A DNA stretch of 64,000 bases, taken from positions 24,083 through 88,082 of the forward strand of contig NZ_RAVZ01000005.1 in assembly GCF_003611635.1 (NCBI RefSeq). The letters are read 5' to 3'. Under the pieces are notes generated by a model. The model saw only the letters and a list, made by a program, of their open reading frames with translations, was not told where the DNA came from and did not search any database. Each line of letters begins with the position of its first letter. Position 1 is the first letter of the stretch. The DNA is from Corallococcus terminator. GTDB taxonomy: Bacteria; Myxococcota; Myxococcia; Myxococcales; Myxococcaceae. Shown piece by piece: positions 54,230-62,254 of this stretch. A program made the position numbers and the translations under genes.

Positions 54230-55921
54230 TCACAGCGCCGTGCGGCTGAGCCGGATGTCGGCGCGGGCCCACGCCTTCTCGAACCGCTGACGCGCGAGGG
54301 AAGCCTCGCGCTCACGGCCCTGTCCCTCCAGCGCTTGCGTGAGGCCATACAGCGCCCATCCGTTGCCTGGATTGCGGCGCAGGTCCTCGCGGTAGACGGC
54401 CTCCGCCGCCTTCCACTGCTTCGCATCCAGGAGCGCCGCGCCCTGGAAGTGGCGCACGGGGTAGAACCAGTCCGCGGGCTCGGAGTACGCCAGCTCATCC
54501 GCGGCCCGGACCGCGTCCTCCCAGCGCGTCAGCGCGTCAACGCAGCCCTGGCGTTCGGCGATGGAGGCATCCAGCACCCGGGCCGCCACATCCAGCACGT
54601 CCTTCGCGGTGTTGTTGCCCGCGAGCAGCGTGTCGGGAACCTTGGCGCCCAGCTTCACCAGCTCCGCGTGGTTCGCGCGGGCCTCCTCGAACCGGCCCGC
54701 GTCCGCGAGCGCCAGCCCGTGCGCGTGCAGCCACAGCCCCGTGAGCACCGGGTACTTCGCGGCCGGCCGGGGCTCCGCGAGCAGCTCCTCGTAGCGTCCG
54801 AAGCGCACCATCGCGAGCAGGGGTTCGGCGACGAAGAAGTCCATGCCGGGCATCTGCTCCAACATCTCCGGGCCCAGCACCCGCGCCGAAGCGCGCGCCG
54901 CGCGCAGCGTCTCCTCGCTGCGCCCCTCCATGGAGGCGGCGAACGCGAGGAAGCCCCAGTTGTGGGCCAGATACATGGGGTAGTAGCCCACGGGCTCCAC
55001 CTGACGCAGGTAGGCCTCATCCACCTGGATGGCGCGGCGGTTGCTCTCCGCCGCCGCCGCGTACATCCCCACGCGCTGGTAGATGTGCGCCGGCATGTGC
55101 GCGATGTGGCCCGCCCCCGGCATCAACCCCGGCAGCCGGCGCGCCGAAGGCAACGCCCGCTCCGGGTGCTCCGACGCCTCCACCGCGTGGATGTAATAGT
55201 GATTGGCCCCGGGATGCTCCGGCGCGCGCGCGAGCACCGACTCCAGCGTGGAGACGATCTCCCCGGTCCCCGGCTCGGGCTTGCCGTCGAGCGTCCACAG
55301 CTTCCAGGGGTTCAGGTTCATCAACGATTCAGCGAAGAGCACCTGGACGTCCAGGTCGTCCGGGAAGCGCTGGGCCACCTCGCGCATGGCATTGGAATAG
55401 GCCGTGTTGAAGGGCTGCATCGCGGCGGGTGAACGGGGCTCCGGTCCTCCGTAGCGCCGGGACAGCGCGTTGATGAGGGACTGCTCCACCGGGGTCGCGC
55501 TGGGGGCGAGCGCCTGGGCCCGCCGCACGCCCTCCCAGGCGACCGCGGCCCGCTCCGGCAGCATGGGCACGTTGTAGTTGGGCCCGAGCACCAGGGCCAC
55601 GCCCCAGAAACACATCGCGCACGAGGGGTCCAACTGGGTGGCCCGGGCGAACGAGCGTGCGGCCTCATCGTGGTTGAAGGCATAGGCCAACCGCAGCCCC
55701 TGGTTGAAGAACGCCTGGGCCTCTGGAGAGTCCGTCGTCACCCGGTATTGATGGGACCCCAGGTTGTCGAAGAGGACCGCGCCCTTCGCGAGCGAGGTCA
55801 GACTCAAGCCCTGGGCCGACATCTCGTGGGAGTCCTGCGAGGGAGCGGCCAGGGCACCGGCATGGGGACCGGGCGCGAGCAGCAATGGCAGGACGAGGGC
55901 GGGAATCCAGGGTGCGCGCAT
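54230..55921 (-). CDS. Exported TPR-repeat protein
   Basis: A 563-residue protein with a signal peptide (MRAPWIPALVLPLLLAPGPH). The sequence is rich in TPR-like helix pairs: AFFNQGLRLAYAFNHDEAAR, then RSFARATQLDPSCAMCFWGV and later AAEAVYREDLRRNPGNGWAL. The central part carries MPAHIYQRVGMYAAAAESNR and HYYIHAVEASEHPERALPSA, with several His that could bind metal, in a pattern found in many predicted exported TPR proteins. The role is unknown. It is divergent from the ECF sigma gene; the 168 bp between contain both promoters. Confidence 0.8.
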   Translation of the reverse strand: MRAPWIPALVLPLLLAPGPHAGALAAPSQDSHEMSAQGLSLTSLAKGAVLFDNLGSHQYRVTTDSPEAQAFFNQGLRLAYAFNHDEAARSFARATQLDPSCAMCFWGVALVLGPNYNVPMLPERAAVAWEGVRRAQALAPSATPVEQSLINALSRRYGGPEPRSPAAMQPFNTAYSNAMREVAQRFPDDLDVQVLFAESLMNLNPWKLWTLDGKPEPGTGEIVSTLESVLARAPEHPGANHYYIHAVEASEHPERALPSARRLPGLMPGAGHIAHMPAHIYQRVGMYAAAAESNRRAIQVDEAYLRQVEPVGYYPMYLAHNWGFLAFAASMEGRSEETLRAARASARVLGPEMLEQMPGMDFFVAEPLLAMVRFGRYEELLAEPRPAAKYPVLTGLWLHAHGLALADAGRFEEARANHAELVKLGAKVPDTLLAGNNTAKDVLDVAARVLDASIAERQGCVDALTRWEDAVRAADELAYSEPADWFYPVRHFQGAALLDAKQWKAAEAVYREDLRRNPGNGWALYGLTQALEGQGREREASLARQRFEKAWARADIRLSRTAL

Positions 55922-56089
55922 GGGGGCCTCCGGGCACCCCTTCAAGATGGGGACGAATCCACATGCGACAATGCGCGTCTTCCTTTGCATACAAAGACTG
56001 GCGTGCGACCACACCCGTTCAACGGGGTTGGGTCGTTAATCAAAGGAATCACACCTGGGACGTATTATTTCCAACCGAGGAGAGGCCCC
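55922..56089. promoter_or_regulatory. Divergent promoter region between TPR and ECF sigma genes
   Basis: This 168-bp spacer holds a palindrome CCCGTT-C-AACGGG (56014-56026) and an AT-rich stretch with CGTATTATTTCC near 56060-56072. ECF sigma genes often control themselves, so an auto-regulated promoter is likely here. Confidence 0.35.
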
Positions 56090-56650
56090 ATGGTGCAAGA
56101 AGCGTCTGAAGGTTCCGACCGGGAGTACGCCGCCTTCGCCCTCCGGCATCAGCCCATCCTGTTCGCGGTCGCGCGAAACATCTGTGGTCGGGGTGCCAAT
56201 GAATGCGACGACCTGGTCCAGGACGTGCTGCTCCGGGCGCTGCTGAAGTGGGACAAGCTCCAGGAATGGTCGGAGCCGGCGAAGCGCGCGTGGCTGGTGC
56301 GCGTGCTGCACAACCGCTTCCTGGACCGCTGTCGCCGCCGGGGAACGGAGACCGCGCAGGTCCTGGGTCTGAGCAACGTGCACAAGCTCTTCGAGGACCC
56401 GGAGGCGCCAGACCCTGAGTTGTGGGAGTGCGTCACGGAGGCGGAGCTGCGGGAGGCCGTCTGCTCACTTCCTCCCAACCTGCGCCGGACCTTCGAACTG
56501 CATGCGCAGGGGCTGCGACACGCGGAGATTGGCCAGCAGTTGGGCGCTCCGGTGGGGACGGTGGGGACCTGGCTCTTCCACGCGCGCCACCGTCTGCGGG
56601 AGAAGCTGCGCGGCTCAGCCGAGGCCCGCCGTGAGCGGGGGCGCGGATGA
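56090..56650 (+). CDS. ECF-type RNA polymerase sigma factor
   Basis: A 186-residue sigma-70 family protein with regions 2 and 4 only, the ECF layout. Region 2: AFALRHQPILFAVARNICGR, then ECDDLVQDVLLRALLKWDKL and AWLVRVLHNRFLDRCRRRGT. Region 4: LREAVCSLPPNLRRTFELHA, with the HTH GLRHAEIGQQLGAPVGTVGT. It directs RNA polymerase to a set of promoters under some stress or envelope signal. The start is the ATG at 56090, seven bases after GAGGAGAGG. Its stop overlaps the start of the 1000-residue zinc-finger/CHAT gene by four bases (ATGA), so they are co-translated and probably form a sigma/anti-sigma pair. Confidence 0.93.
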   Translation: MVQEASEGSDREYAAFALRHQPILFAVARNICGRGANECDDLVQDVLLRALLKWDKLQEWSEPAKRAWLVRVLHNRFLDRCRRRGTETAQVLGLSNVHKLFEDPEAPDPELWECVTEAELREAVCSLPPNLRRTFELHAQGLRHAEIGQQLGAPVGTVGTWLFHARHRLREKLRGSAEARRERGRG

Positions 56651-59649
56651 TCGCAGACTGCGCGAACCTCGCCGCCTTCGTGGATGGCCACCTGCCGCCC
56701 GAAGCGCATGAAGGCTTCCTGGCGCACCTGACCGGGTGCGAGGCATGCGGGGTCCGCTTCCATGACCTCCTCCAGCTCGACGTGTTGGGGCGCCTGGCGA
56801 TGGAGGGCACGGGCAGTCCCCAGGCGGCGCTGGAGGCCGCGCCCCTCCCGGACGCGGCGCCCGCGCCGCTGCCGCTGCCTCCTCCGGAGCCGGTCCGTCC
56901 CGGACGCCGGCCCTGGCGGGTCGCGGGAGGACTGGCGCTCGCGGTGGGCATGGCGGCGGTCACGGGACTGCCTGGGCGGACGGCGCGCGAGGCCCCCCTT
57001 CCCTGGCGGGCTTCGGCGGCGAACCGCCCCCTGGAAGCGCGGCTCACCTACGCGGCGGTGGGAGGCCATCGCCCCTATGTCCCCCAGCGGGGAGCGCTTC
57101 CGGAGGTGACGCCGCTGCCGCTGCGCGAGCTGGTGGCCCTGGAGGACCGCGAGGACTGGCACGGGCTGTCCACCGCGTACCTGCTGTCGGGCGATCCCCG
57201 GCAGGCGCTGACCTGGCTCCAACGCGCGCCGGCCACCCCGGACCTGGACTCGGACCGCGCGGTGGCGGCGGTGGGGTTGGGAGCCGCGAAGGCCGGAGAG
57301 CAGGGGCCGCTGGATGAGGCGCTCCGGCTGCTGGAGGGCACGCTCCGGGCACGGCCGGACCACCCCCAGGCGCTGTGGAACCGGGCGCTCGTCCTCCGGG
57401 ACATGGACCTGCCCCTGCTGGCGGCGGACTCCTTCGAGGCCGTGGCGAAGCAGGGCGAGCCGGGCTGGAGCGCCGAGGCGGCGGCCCGGGCGCGGGTGCT
57501 CCGGGAGAAGACGCAGGCCCGGGGGCGTGCCTGGAAGCAGGCCCAGGCCGCGACGCAGGACCTGATGACGGACCCCGGCGCGCGGCTCCCCCTGGAGGAG
57601 GCCGGGAAGCTGCCGGGCATCGTACGGGTCGCGTTCTACGACGCGGTCCGGGCGGCGGCGTCGCGCGACGCCGTGCTGCGATTGCATCCGCTGGCGGAAG
57701 CCCTGGACCGCGCGTACGGCGGCACGCGGCTGCGCGAATACGTGACACGCGTGGCGGAGCACGACTTCCGGCGGCGAGGCCCCCTGGCGCGGGACTACGC
57801 GCGGTTCACCCAGGACAAGCACCCTTCACGGGAGACCTTCCTGGAGGCCCTGCGGCGCTCGGGCGAGGATGACCTGTACGTGGGGGCGCTCGGGTACGAG
57901 CTGAACCAGGGCCGGCCCGTGGACGTGGAGGCCTTCGTCCGCGCCGCCGACGGCCTGGGCGACCCGTGGTTCCATTTGATCGCTGAACAGACGCGGGCGA
58001 ACCGGGAGGTCCAAGACGGCCAGTGGTGGAAGGCGGAGGCGCGGGTGCTGGAAGCGCTGCGCACATGCGAGGCGCAAAGGCTGGCCTACCGCTGCGCCAG
58101 GCTCCAGTTGTGGCTGTCGGACATGTACCTGCAGGAGCTGCACCGCCCGGCGGATGCCTGGGTGCACGCGGTGCGGGGCTGGCAGCTCGCGAAGCAGACC
58201 GAGGAGTGGGAGCTGGAGCGGCAGTTCCTCCAGGCGTTGGGACAGGTGGCGCGCCTGGGCCACGCGCTGCCGACCGCGAGCGCGTACCTGCGCGAATCGC
58301 TCGCGCGCACGCCGGAGGACCCGAAGCAGCGCAGCTACGTGCACCGGAACCTGGCGAACGTGGCGTGGCTGGGCTTTCGCATCGACGAGGCCCGCGAGGA
58401 GATGGAGCAGACGCTGGAATCCGGCGGCCCGCTGGGGATGGCCGGGGCGCTGGTGCTGTCGGACCTGGCGCGCTTCGGGCCCCTGGATGGGGCGGCGGAC
58501 GCGATGCGCCGGACCCTCACCGAGCTGCGGCGCACCGCCACGCGTCCCGGGGAGCGCGCGCTGACGGACTTCATCGAGGGCCAGTTCGAACTGGAGCGCG
58601 ACCGCACGGCCGGACGCGGCCTGCTCTGGAGCGCCATCACGCAGGCGGAGCAGTGGCCCGCGGACGCGAACGCCCGCCGCGCCCGGGGGTATGCCCATGC
58701 GGCGCTCATCTCCGAGGCGGGACGCACGGGCGCCTTCGCCGAGGCCCTGGTGCTGGTGGAACGGCAACTGCGCGTGAGCAGCGTGCCGGACACCTGCGTG
58801 CTCGCGGTGTCGGTGCAGCACGAGCGCACGGTCGCGGTGGTGCGCGGGGCCACGGGCGAGGTGTTGGGGTCGCTGGATTCGGGACGGACGGCGCCGCTCG
58901 GGAAGGAGACTTCCGGGCTGGTGCCCGCCCCGCTCCAGCAGGCGCTGCGCGACTGCGCCCACGTGGAGGTGCTGGCTCCACCGCCGGTGAATGGACTGCC
59001 GGGGCTGCTGCCCCCGGACATGGCCTGGAGCTACCGGGTGGGCCGGGGAGCGACCGCGGGCCTGGGCCCGAAGGAGGGCGCGCACCTGGTCGTTGCCGGG
59101 GTAGACGCGCCGGCCGCGCTGGGGCTGCCCCGGCTGGCGCCCATGGAGCCGCCGTCGCGCATCGATCCCCGGCGCGTGACGCTGGAAGGAACGCGCGCCA
59201 CGCCGTCGCGCGTGCTGGAGGCGCTCGGCACCGCCACCGAGGTGGAGATCCACACGCATGGGGTGTTCAGCCCGGAGCTGTCGGACGCCTCGCTCCTGGT
59301 GCTGTCGCCGGAGGGGGATGGCCGGTACGCGCTCACCGCCGACCAGGTGCGCTCGCGAAAGCTCTCCGGCGCGCCGCTGGTGCTGCTCGCGGCCTGTGGC
59401 GCCGCGCACACGGCGCCCTTCCCGCACGAATCCTTCAGCCTGCCAGTGGCCTTCGTGGAGGCCGGCGCGCGCGCGGTGCTGGCCGCCACGGTCGCCATCC
59501 CGGACACGGCGGGCCGCTTCTTCGACGCGGTCCGCGAACGCATCCGCGCCGGAGTGCTGCCCAGCATCGCCCTGCGCGACGAGCGACGTCAGTGGCTGAG
59601 CGCCTCTCCCGACGCCGGATGGGTGCGCGACGTGCTCCTGTTCGAATGA
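56647..59649 (+). CDS. Anti-sigma-like zinc-finger, transmembrane, TPR and CHAT protease fusion
   Basis: A 1000-residue protein. The N-terminal zinc-binding anti-sigma domain (ZAS) carries HLTGCEAC, with His27, Cys31 and Cys34. A transmembrane segment at about 89-108 (PWRVAGGLALAVGMAAVTGL) follows a Pro-rich linker. The next 600 residues are helical TPR-type repeats. The C-terminal 150 residues form a CHAT caspase-fold domain: HTHG with His871, and LLAACG with Cys917, the catalytic dyad. The protein would thus hold the sigma factor, sense through its TPR part, and could cut a target. It is translationally coupled to the sigma gene. The CHAT part should lie on the opposite side of the membrane from the ZAS part. 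Confidence 0.87.
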   Translation: MIADCANLAAFVDGHLPPEAHEGFLAHLTGCEACGVRFHDLLQLDVLGRLAMEGTGSPQAALEAAPLPDAAPAPLPLPPPEPVRPGRRPWRVAGGLALAVGMAAVTGLPGRTAREAPLPWRASAANRPLEARLTYAAVGGHRPYVPQRGALPEVTPLPLRELVALEDREDWHGLSTAYLLSGDPRQALTWLQRAPATPDLDSDRAVAAVGLGAAKAGEQGPLDEALRLLEGTLRARPDHPQALWNRALVLRDMDLPLLAADSFEAVAKQGEPGWSAEAAARARVLREKTQARGRAWKQAQAATQDLMTDPGARLPLEEAGKLPGIVRVAFYDAVRAAASRDAVLRLHPLAEALDRAYGGTRLREYVTRVAEHDFRRRGPLARDYARFTQDKHPSRETFLEALRRSGEDDLYVGALGYELNQGRPVDVEAFVRAADGLGDPWFHLIAEQTRANREVQDGQWWKAEARVLEALRTCEAQRLAYRCARLQLWLSDMYLQELHRPADAWVHAVRGWQLAKQTEEWELERQFLQALGQVARLGHALPTASAYLRESLARTPEDPKQRSYVHRNLANVAWLGFRIDEAREEMEQTLESGGPLGMAGALVLSDLARFGPLDGAADAMRRTLTELRRTATRPGERALTDFIEGQFELERDRTAGRGLLWSAITQAEQWPADANARRARGYAHAALISEAGRTGAFAEALVLVERQLRVSSVPDTCVLAVSVQHERTVAVVRGATGEVLGSLDSGRTAPLGKETSGLVPAPLQQALRDCAHVEVLAPPPVNGLPGLLPPDMAWSYRVGRGATAGLGPKEGAHLVVAGVDAPAALGLPRLAPMEPPSRIDPRRVTLEGTRATPSRVLEALGTATEVEIHTHGVFSPELSDASLLVLSPEGDGRYALTADQVRSRKLSGAPLVLLAACGAAHTAPFPHESFSLPVAFVEAGARAVLAATVAIPDTAGRFFDAVRERIRAGVLPSIALRDERRQWLSASPDAGWVRDVLLFE

Positions 59650-59653
59650 GAAG

Positions 59654-59680
59654 GCCCCACCTGGGGGCTCTCCAAAAAGA
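59654..59680 (+). terminator. Weak terminator after the CHAT gene
   Basis: GCCCC (59654-59658) pairs with GGGGC (59664-59668), followed by TCTCCAAAAAG. A short stem without a T-run; weak, so readthrough into the next small gene is likely. Confidence 0.35.
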
Positions 59681-59763
59681 ACACGACCCCAGACGTTGTA
59701 TGGGTGAGGTCACGCGCGAGGCCGGGACGGAGCGCACGGGAGCCTCCCAGCAGGGGGACGCAC

Positions 59764-59964
59764 ATGACGGTCTGCAAGAGACAGCCGGAGCACACGCTGA
59801 ACAGGAAGGACGCCGCGAAGGACCTTCCGGACAAGCCGCCACCGGGAACCGCGGGCGTGCAGGCGACGCCCGAGTCGAGCTGGGTGGAAGGCGACGAGCG
59901 CAAGCCGGAGAATGACCTCCCCGACAAGCCGCCGCCGGGGACCGCGGGCCTCGATTCGCTCTAG
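59764..59964 (+). CDS. Small protein with two identical 12-residue motifs, downstream of the CHAT gene
   Basis: A 66-residue protein, too small to match a family. The motif DLPDKPPPGTAG occurs twice, at residues 20-31 and 51-62, separated by a polar linker (VQATPESSWVEGDERKPEN). There is no signal peptide; the N-terminus is basic (MTVCKRQPEHTLNRKDAAK). Translation starts at 59764 with GGGGGA upstream. It lies 114 bp after the CHAT gene in the same direction and may share its transcript. Repeated linear motifs are typical of substrates or binding partners, so it may be a target of the CHAT protease (inference). Confidence 0.6.
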   Translation: MTVCKRQPEHTLNRKDAAKDLPDKPPPGTAGVQATPESSWVEGDERKPENDLPDKPPPGTAGLDSL

Positions 59965-60001
59965 CGTGCCTCCCAGTTCGCTGAAGCGTGGCGGGCCCTC
60001 C

Positions 60002-60916
60002 TCAGGCCGCGGAGCCCGCCGCTGTTTCCGGTCGTCCCTCCGCGCCGATCTCCGGGGCGCCGTGGGACGCCGTCTCCGGCGGTGAGAAGCCCTTCCAGCG
60101 CGTCAGGAGGACGATCGCCAATCCCAGCACGACGACCGCGCCGATGGAGCCCTCCAGGCCATAGCGGCCGCCCGTGAACCATTCCGGGCGGTCGTGGAAG
60201 ACAGGCGTCCAGAAGCCCTTGGAGTCGTTGCCACTCACGCCGAAACCCAGACACCCCAGCATCCAGTTCCACCCCAGGTGCACACCCACGGGCAGCGCGA
60301 TCTGGCCGGTGCGCAGGTAGCAAAGGCCCAGCATCCACCCCGCGAGGAAGGTGGAGAGCATCGCGACGGCCTTGGTGCTTGCCTCCATCTCGGAACTGAA
60401 AGGATGGGCGAGGCAGAAGAGGACGGAGAGCAGGACCTGCGCCCAGCGCACGCCCAGGCCCCGGATGGCCCGCTGGAAGGCGTAGCCATGGAACAGCGTC
60501 TCCTCGAAGAGCGCCACGCCCAGCATCATCCAGGCCGCCTTCACGAGCACGGACGCGGAAGCGGCCTCCGCCCACTCCAGATGGAAGCCGCCAGCGCCTC
60601 CGACGAGGCCGGCCACCGTGACCACCAGGACGATGCCGCCCAGCGCGCCCAGGCCGAGGTCGCGGCCCCAACGCCGGCCCGGCGACAAGCCGATGGACGC
60701 GAGCGACCGCCGCTCGAGGCGCAGACAGACGAAGCTTGCGAGGAGCGCGGCCAGGAAGAGGACGAAGGGCGCAGGGACGGCCTTGCGAAGGGCGGTCGGC
60801 AGCAGGCCGTGGAGCAGGAGTCCGCCGCCGCCCAGCACGACCGTCAGCAGGACGGCGCCGAGCGCCTTCCAACCGTTTCGCCACTGTCCTTCGCCGTCAC
60901 GGAACACGAACCGCAT
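60002..60916 (-). CDS. CPBP-family intramembrane metalloprotease-like protein
   Basis: A 304-residue membrane protein with about eight hydrophobic segments. The CPBP motifs are present in order: EETLFHG (first motif, usual form EExxxR), FCLAH (FxxxH, second motif), and HLGWNW (HxxxN/D, third motif). The Arg of the first motif is replaced by His. The known family includes the CAAX-type Rce1 prenyl protease and bacteriocin-immunity proteins. The C-terminal 40 residues are hydrophilic. Start: the ATG at 60916; no clear RBS. It stands alone, convergent with the small repeat protein. Confidence 0.85.
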   Translation of the reverse strand: MRFVFRDGEGQWRNGWKALGAVLLTVVLGGGGLLLHGLLPTALRKAVPAPFVLFLAALLASFVCLRLERRSLASIGLSPGRRWGRDLGLGALGGIVLVVTVAGLVGGAGGFHLEWAEAASASVLVKAAWMMLGVALFEETLFHGYAFQRAIRGLGVRWAQVLLSVLFCLAHPFSSEMEASTKAVAMLSTFLAGWMLGLCYLRTGQIALPVGVHLGWNWMLGCLGFGVSGNDSKGFWTPVFHDRPEWFTGGRYGLEGSIGAVVVLGLAIVLLTRWKGFSPPETASHGAPEIGAEGRPETAAGSAA

Positions 60917-61060
60917 GGTGGATCCCTTCGCGGCGTGAATCGCACCTGGCCCCGCGCCCCGGGAGGGCCCGGGGCGCGAGGTGGGGATTCATGCACTCCT
61001 TCCTCACGGACGGCGCGGGGAAGGATTGCGCGAAGGCGGGGGACGTGAGCCCCCGGGGTG

Positions 61061-62032
61061 TCACTTCTCCAGGTCGCCGACGATCTTCTGGAAGGGGGAC
61101 GGCTGGCCCGCGAGCTTCTGGAAGAAGTTCCGGCTGTCCGTGCCTTCGTCGTAGTCCTGGAAGGCGTTGGTGTTGCCGTTCTTCTCGTCGGGCTTCAGGC
61201 CCGAATAGTCCTGGCGGGAGGGCAGGCCGTGCTCGGCGCGGATGGCGTTCTCGGACGGGGCCCAGTTGTTCTTCGTGTGCGGCGTGGGGCGCAGACCGAT
61301 GGTCTCGAACTCCTCGCGGAGCATGAGGCGGTCATTGATGGTCTCCTTCATGCCGTGCGAGAACGCCGGGTTCTGCTTGAAGACGTCCGCGTTGCTGTGC
61401 TTGCTGGCCTCCAGGGGGCTCACCTGGACGCCATTGGACGCGCGCCAGGCGTGGACCGACTCGTGGCCCAGGCTGTTGAAGCGCGGGCCGGAGTCCTTCT
61501 CGTTGTAATTGATGTCGCTGGCCGTGCCCGCGCCGGGCTGGCCGTCGAAGCGGTACGCCGGGCGGGTGGAGGAGTACGAGCCGTCGGTGCGGGGCATCTG
61601 CGCCATGGGCAGCGACGCATTGCGGCCCGAGGAGATGTCCGCCACCGTCAGCGGCTTGCGCAGCGTGCCCGTCGCGCCGGGGTTCACGGCCTGGGTGCGG
61701 CCGTTGAGCTCCGTCAGCATCTGGTTACCCACCGGCTTGCTGGTCAGCTTGTTCGTGGAGTTGCGCACGTCCTGCGTGAAGTCCGCGAAGTCCGCGCCGG
61801 ACTGGCCGTTGTCACGGCGGGTCCGGATGCCCTGGAGCTTCGGGTCCACCACGCCGTAGTCCGTCGGCTTGAGCTTGTCCTTGCCCGTCTTCAGCTCCGC
61901 GGGCGACACCGGGGCCTTCGGCTTCGCGTTCTCGGGCCGGGCCGGCAGGCTGTCGCGGCGCGGGCGGGAGCTGGACGACGACGAAGACGACAACGAAGAC
62001 GGCTTGGAGAACGAAGAGGAGCGCAGCTTCAT
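61061..62032 (-). CDS. M91-family (NleC/NleD-type) zinc metallopeptidase, copy 1
   Basis: A 323-residue protein without a signal peptide; the N-terminal 40 residues are Ser-rich (KPSSLSSSSSSSSRPRRDS). The zinc site HESVH (190-194) is followed by the family motifs REEFETIGLRPTPHTKNNW and ENAIRAEHGLPSRQDYSGL, typical of Peptidase_M91. Family members are effectors or toxins that cut host proteins, as for enteropathogen NleD. A similar protease in a myxobacterium could be an intracellular toxin for prey or competitors. The ATG at 62032 follows GAGG. Copy 2 lies immediately upstream. Confidence 0.85.
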   Translation of the reverse strand: MKLRSSSFSKPSSLSSSSSSSSRPRRDSLPARPENAKPKAPVSPAELKTGKDKLKPTDYGVVDPKLQGIRTRRDNGQSGADFADFTQDVRNSTNKLTSKPVGNQMLTELNGRTQAVNPGATGTLRKPLTVADISSGRNASLPMAQMPRTDGSYSSTRPAYRFDGQPGAGTASDINYNEKDSGPRFNSLGHESVHAWRASNGVQVSPLEASKHSNADVFKQNPAFSHGMKETINDRLMLREEFETIGLRPTPHTKNNWAPSENAIRAEHGLPSRQDYSGLKPDEKNGNTNAFQDYDEGTDSRNFFQKLAGQPSPFQKIVGDLEK

Positions 62033-62168
62033 GGGAGGCCTCGGGAGCGGAGTGCAGCGACGAATCACCCCTACTGCACCCCGCGTGCCCACCGCTTCAC
62101 GCCCCCTGGCTTCGTGCGGCCAGCCTGATTCCAGGGGGTTGCGTCGGCGTGGAGGCCCTCCCGGGAGC

Positions 62169-62219
62169 GGCCCCTGATGTCTGGAGTCAGGGGCCTGATG
62201 TCTGGAGTCATCAGGGGCC
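62169..62219. repeat. Hairpin with internal direct repeat (unit 1)
   Basis: Arms GGCCCCTGATG (62169-62179) and CATCAGGGGCC (62209-62219) enclose two direct copies of CCTGATGTCTGGAGTCA with a 21-bp period. It follows the stop of copy 2 (minus strand) and precedes copy 1, so it may act as a terminator between them. Confidence 0.65.
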
Positions 62220-62254
62220 GGCGGGGATCGCCGCCGGCAGTTCCCACCCGAGTG

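Larger units (their letters stand above)
61058..62251. repeat. Tandem duplication unit 1 (1194 bp)
   Basis: Unit 1 runs from GTGTCAC at the M91 stop codon through the gene, about 220 bp of upstream DNA, a hairpin, and the sequence CGCCGCCGGCAGTTCCCAC up to position 62251. It is mostly 90% or more identical to unit 2. Confidence 0.85.
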
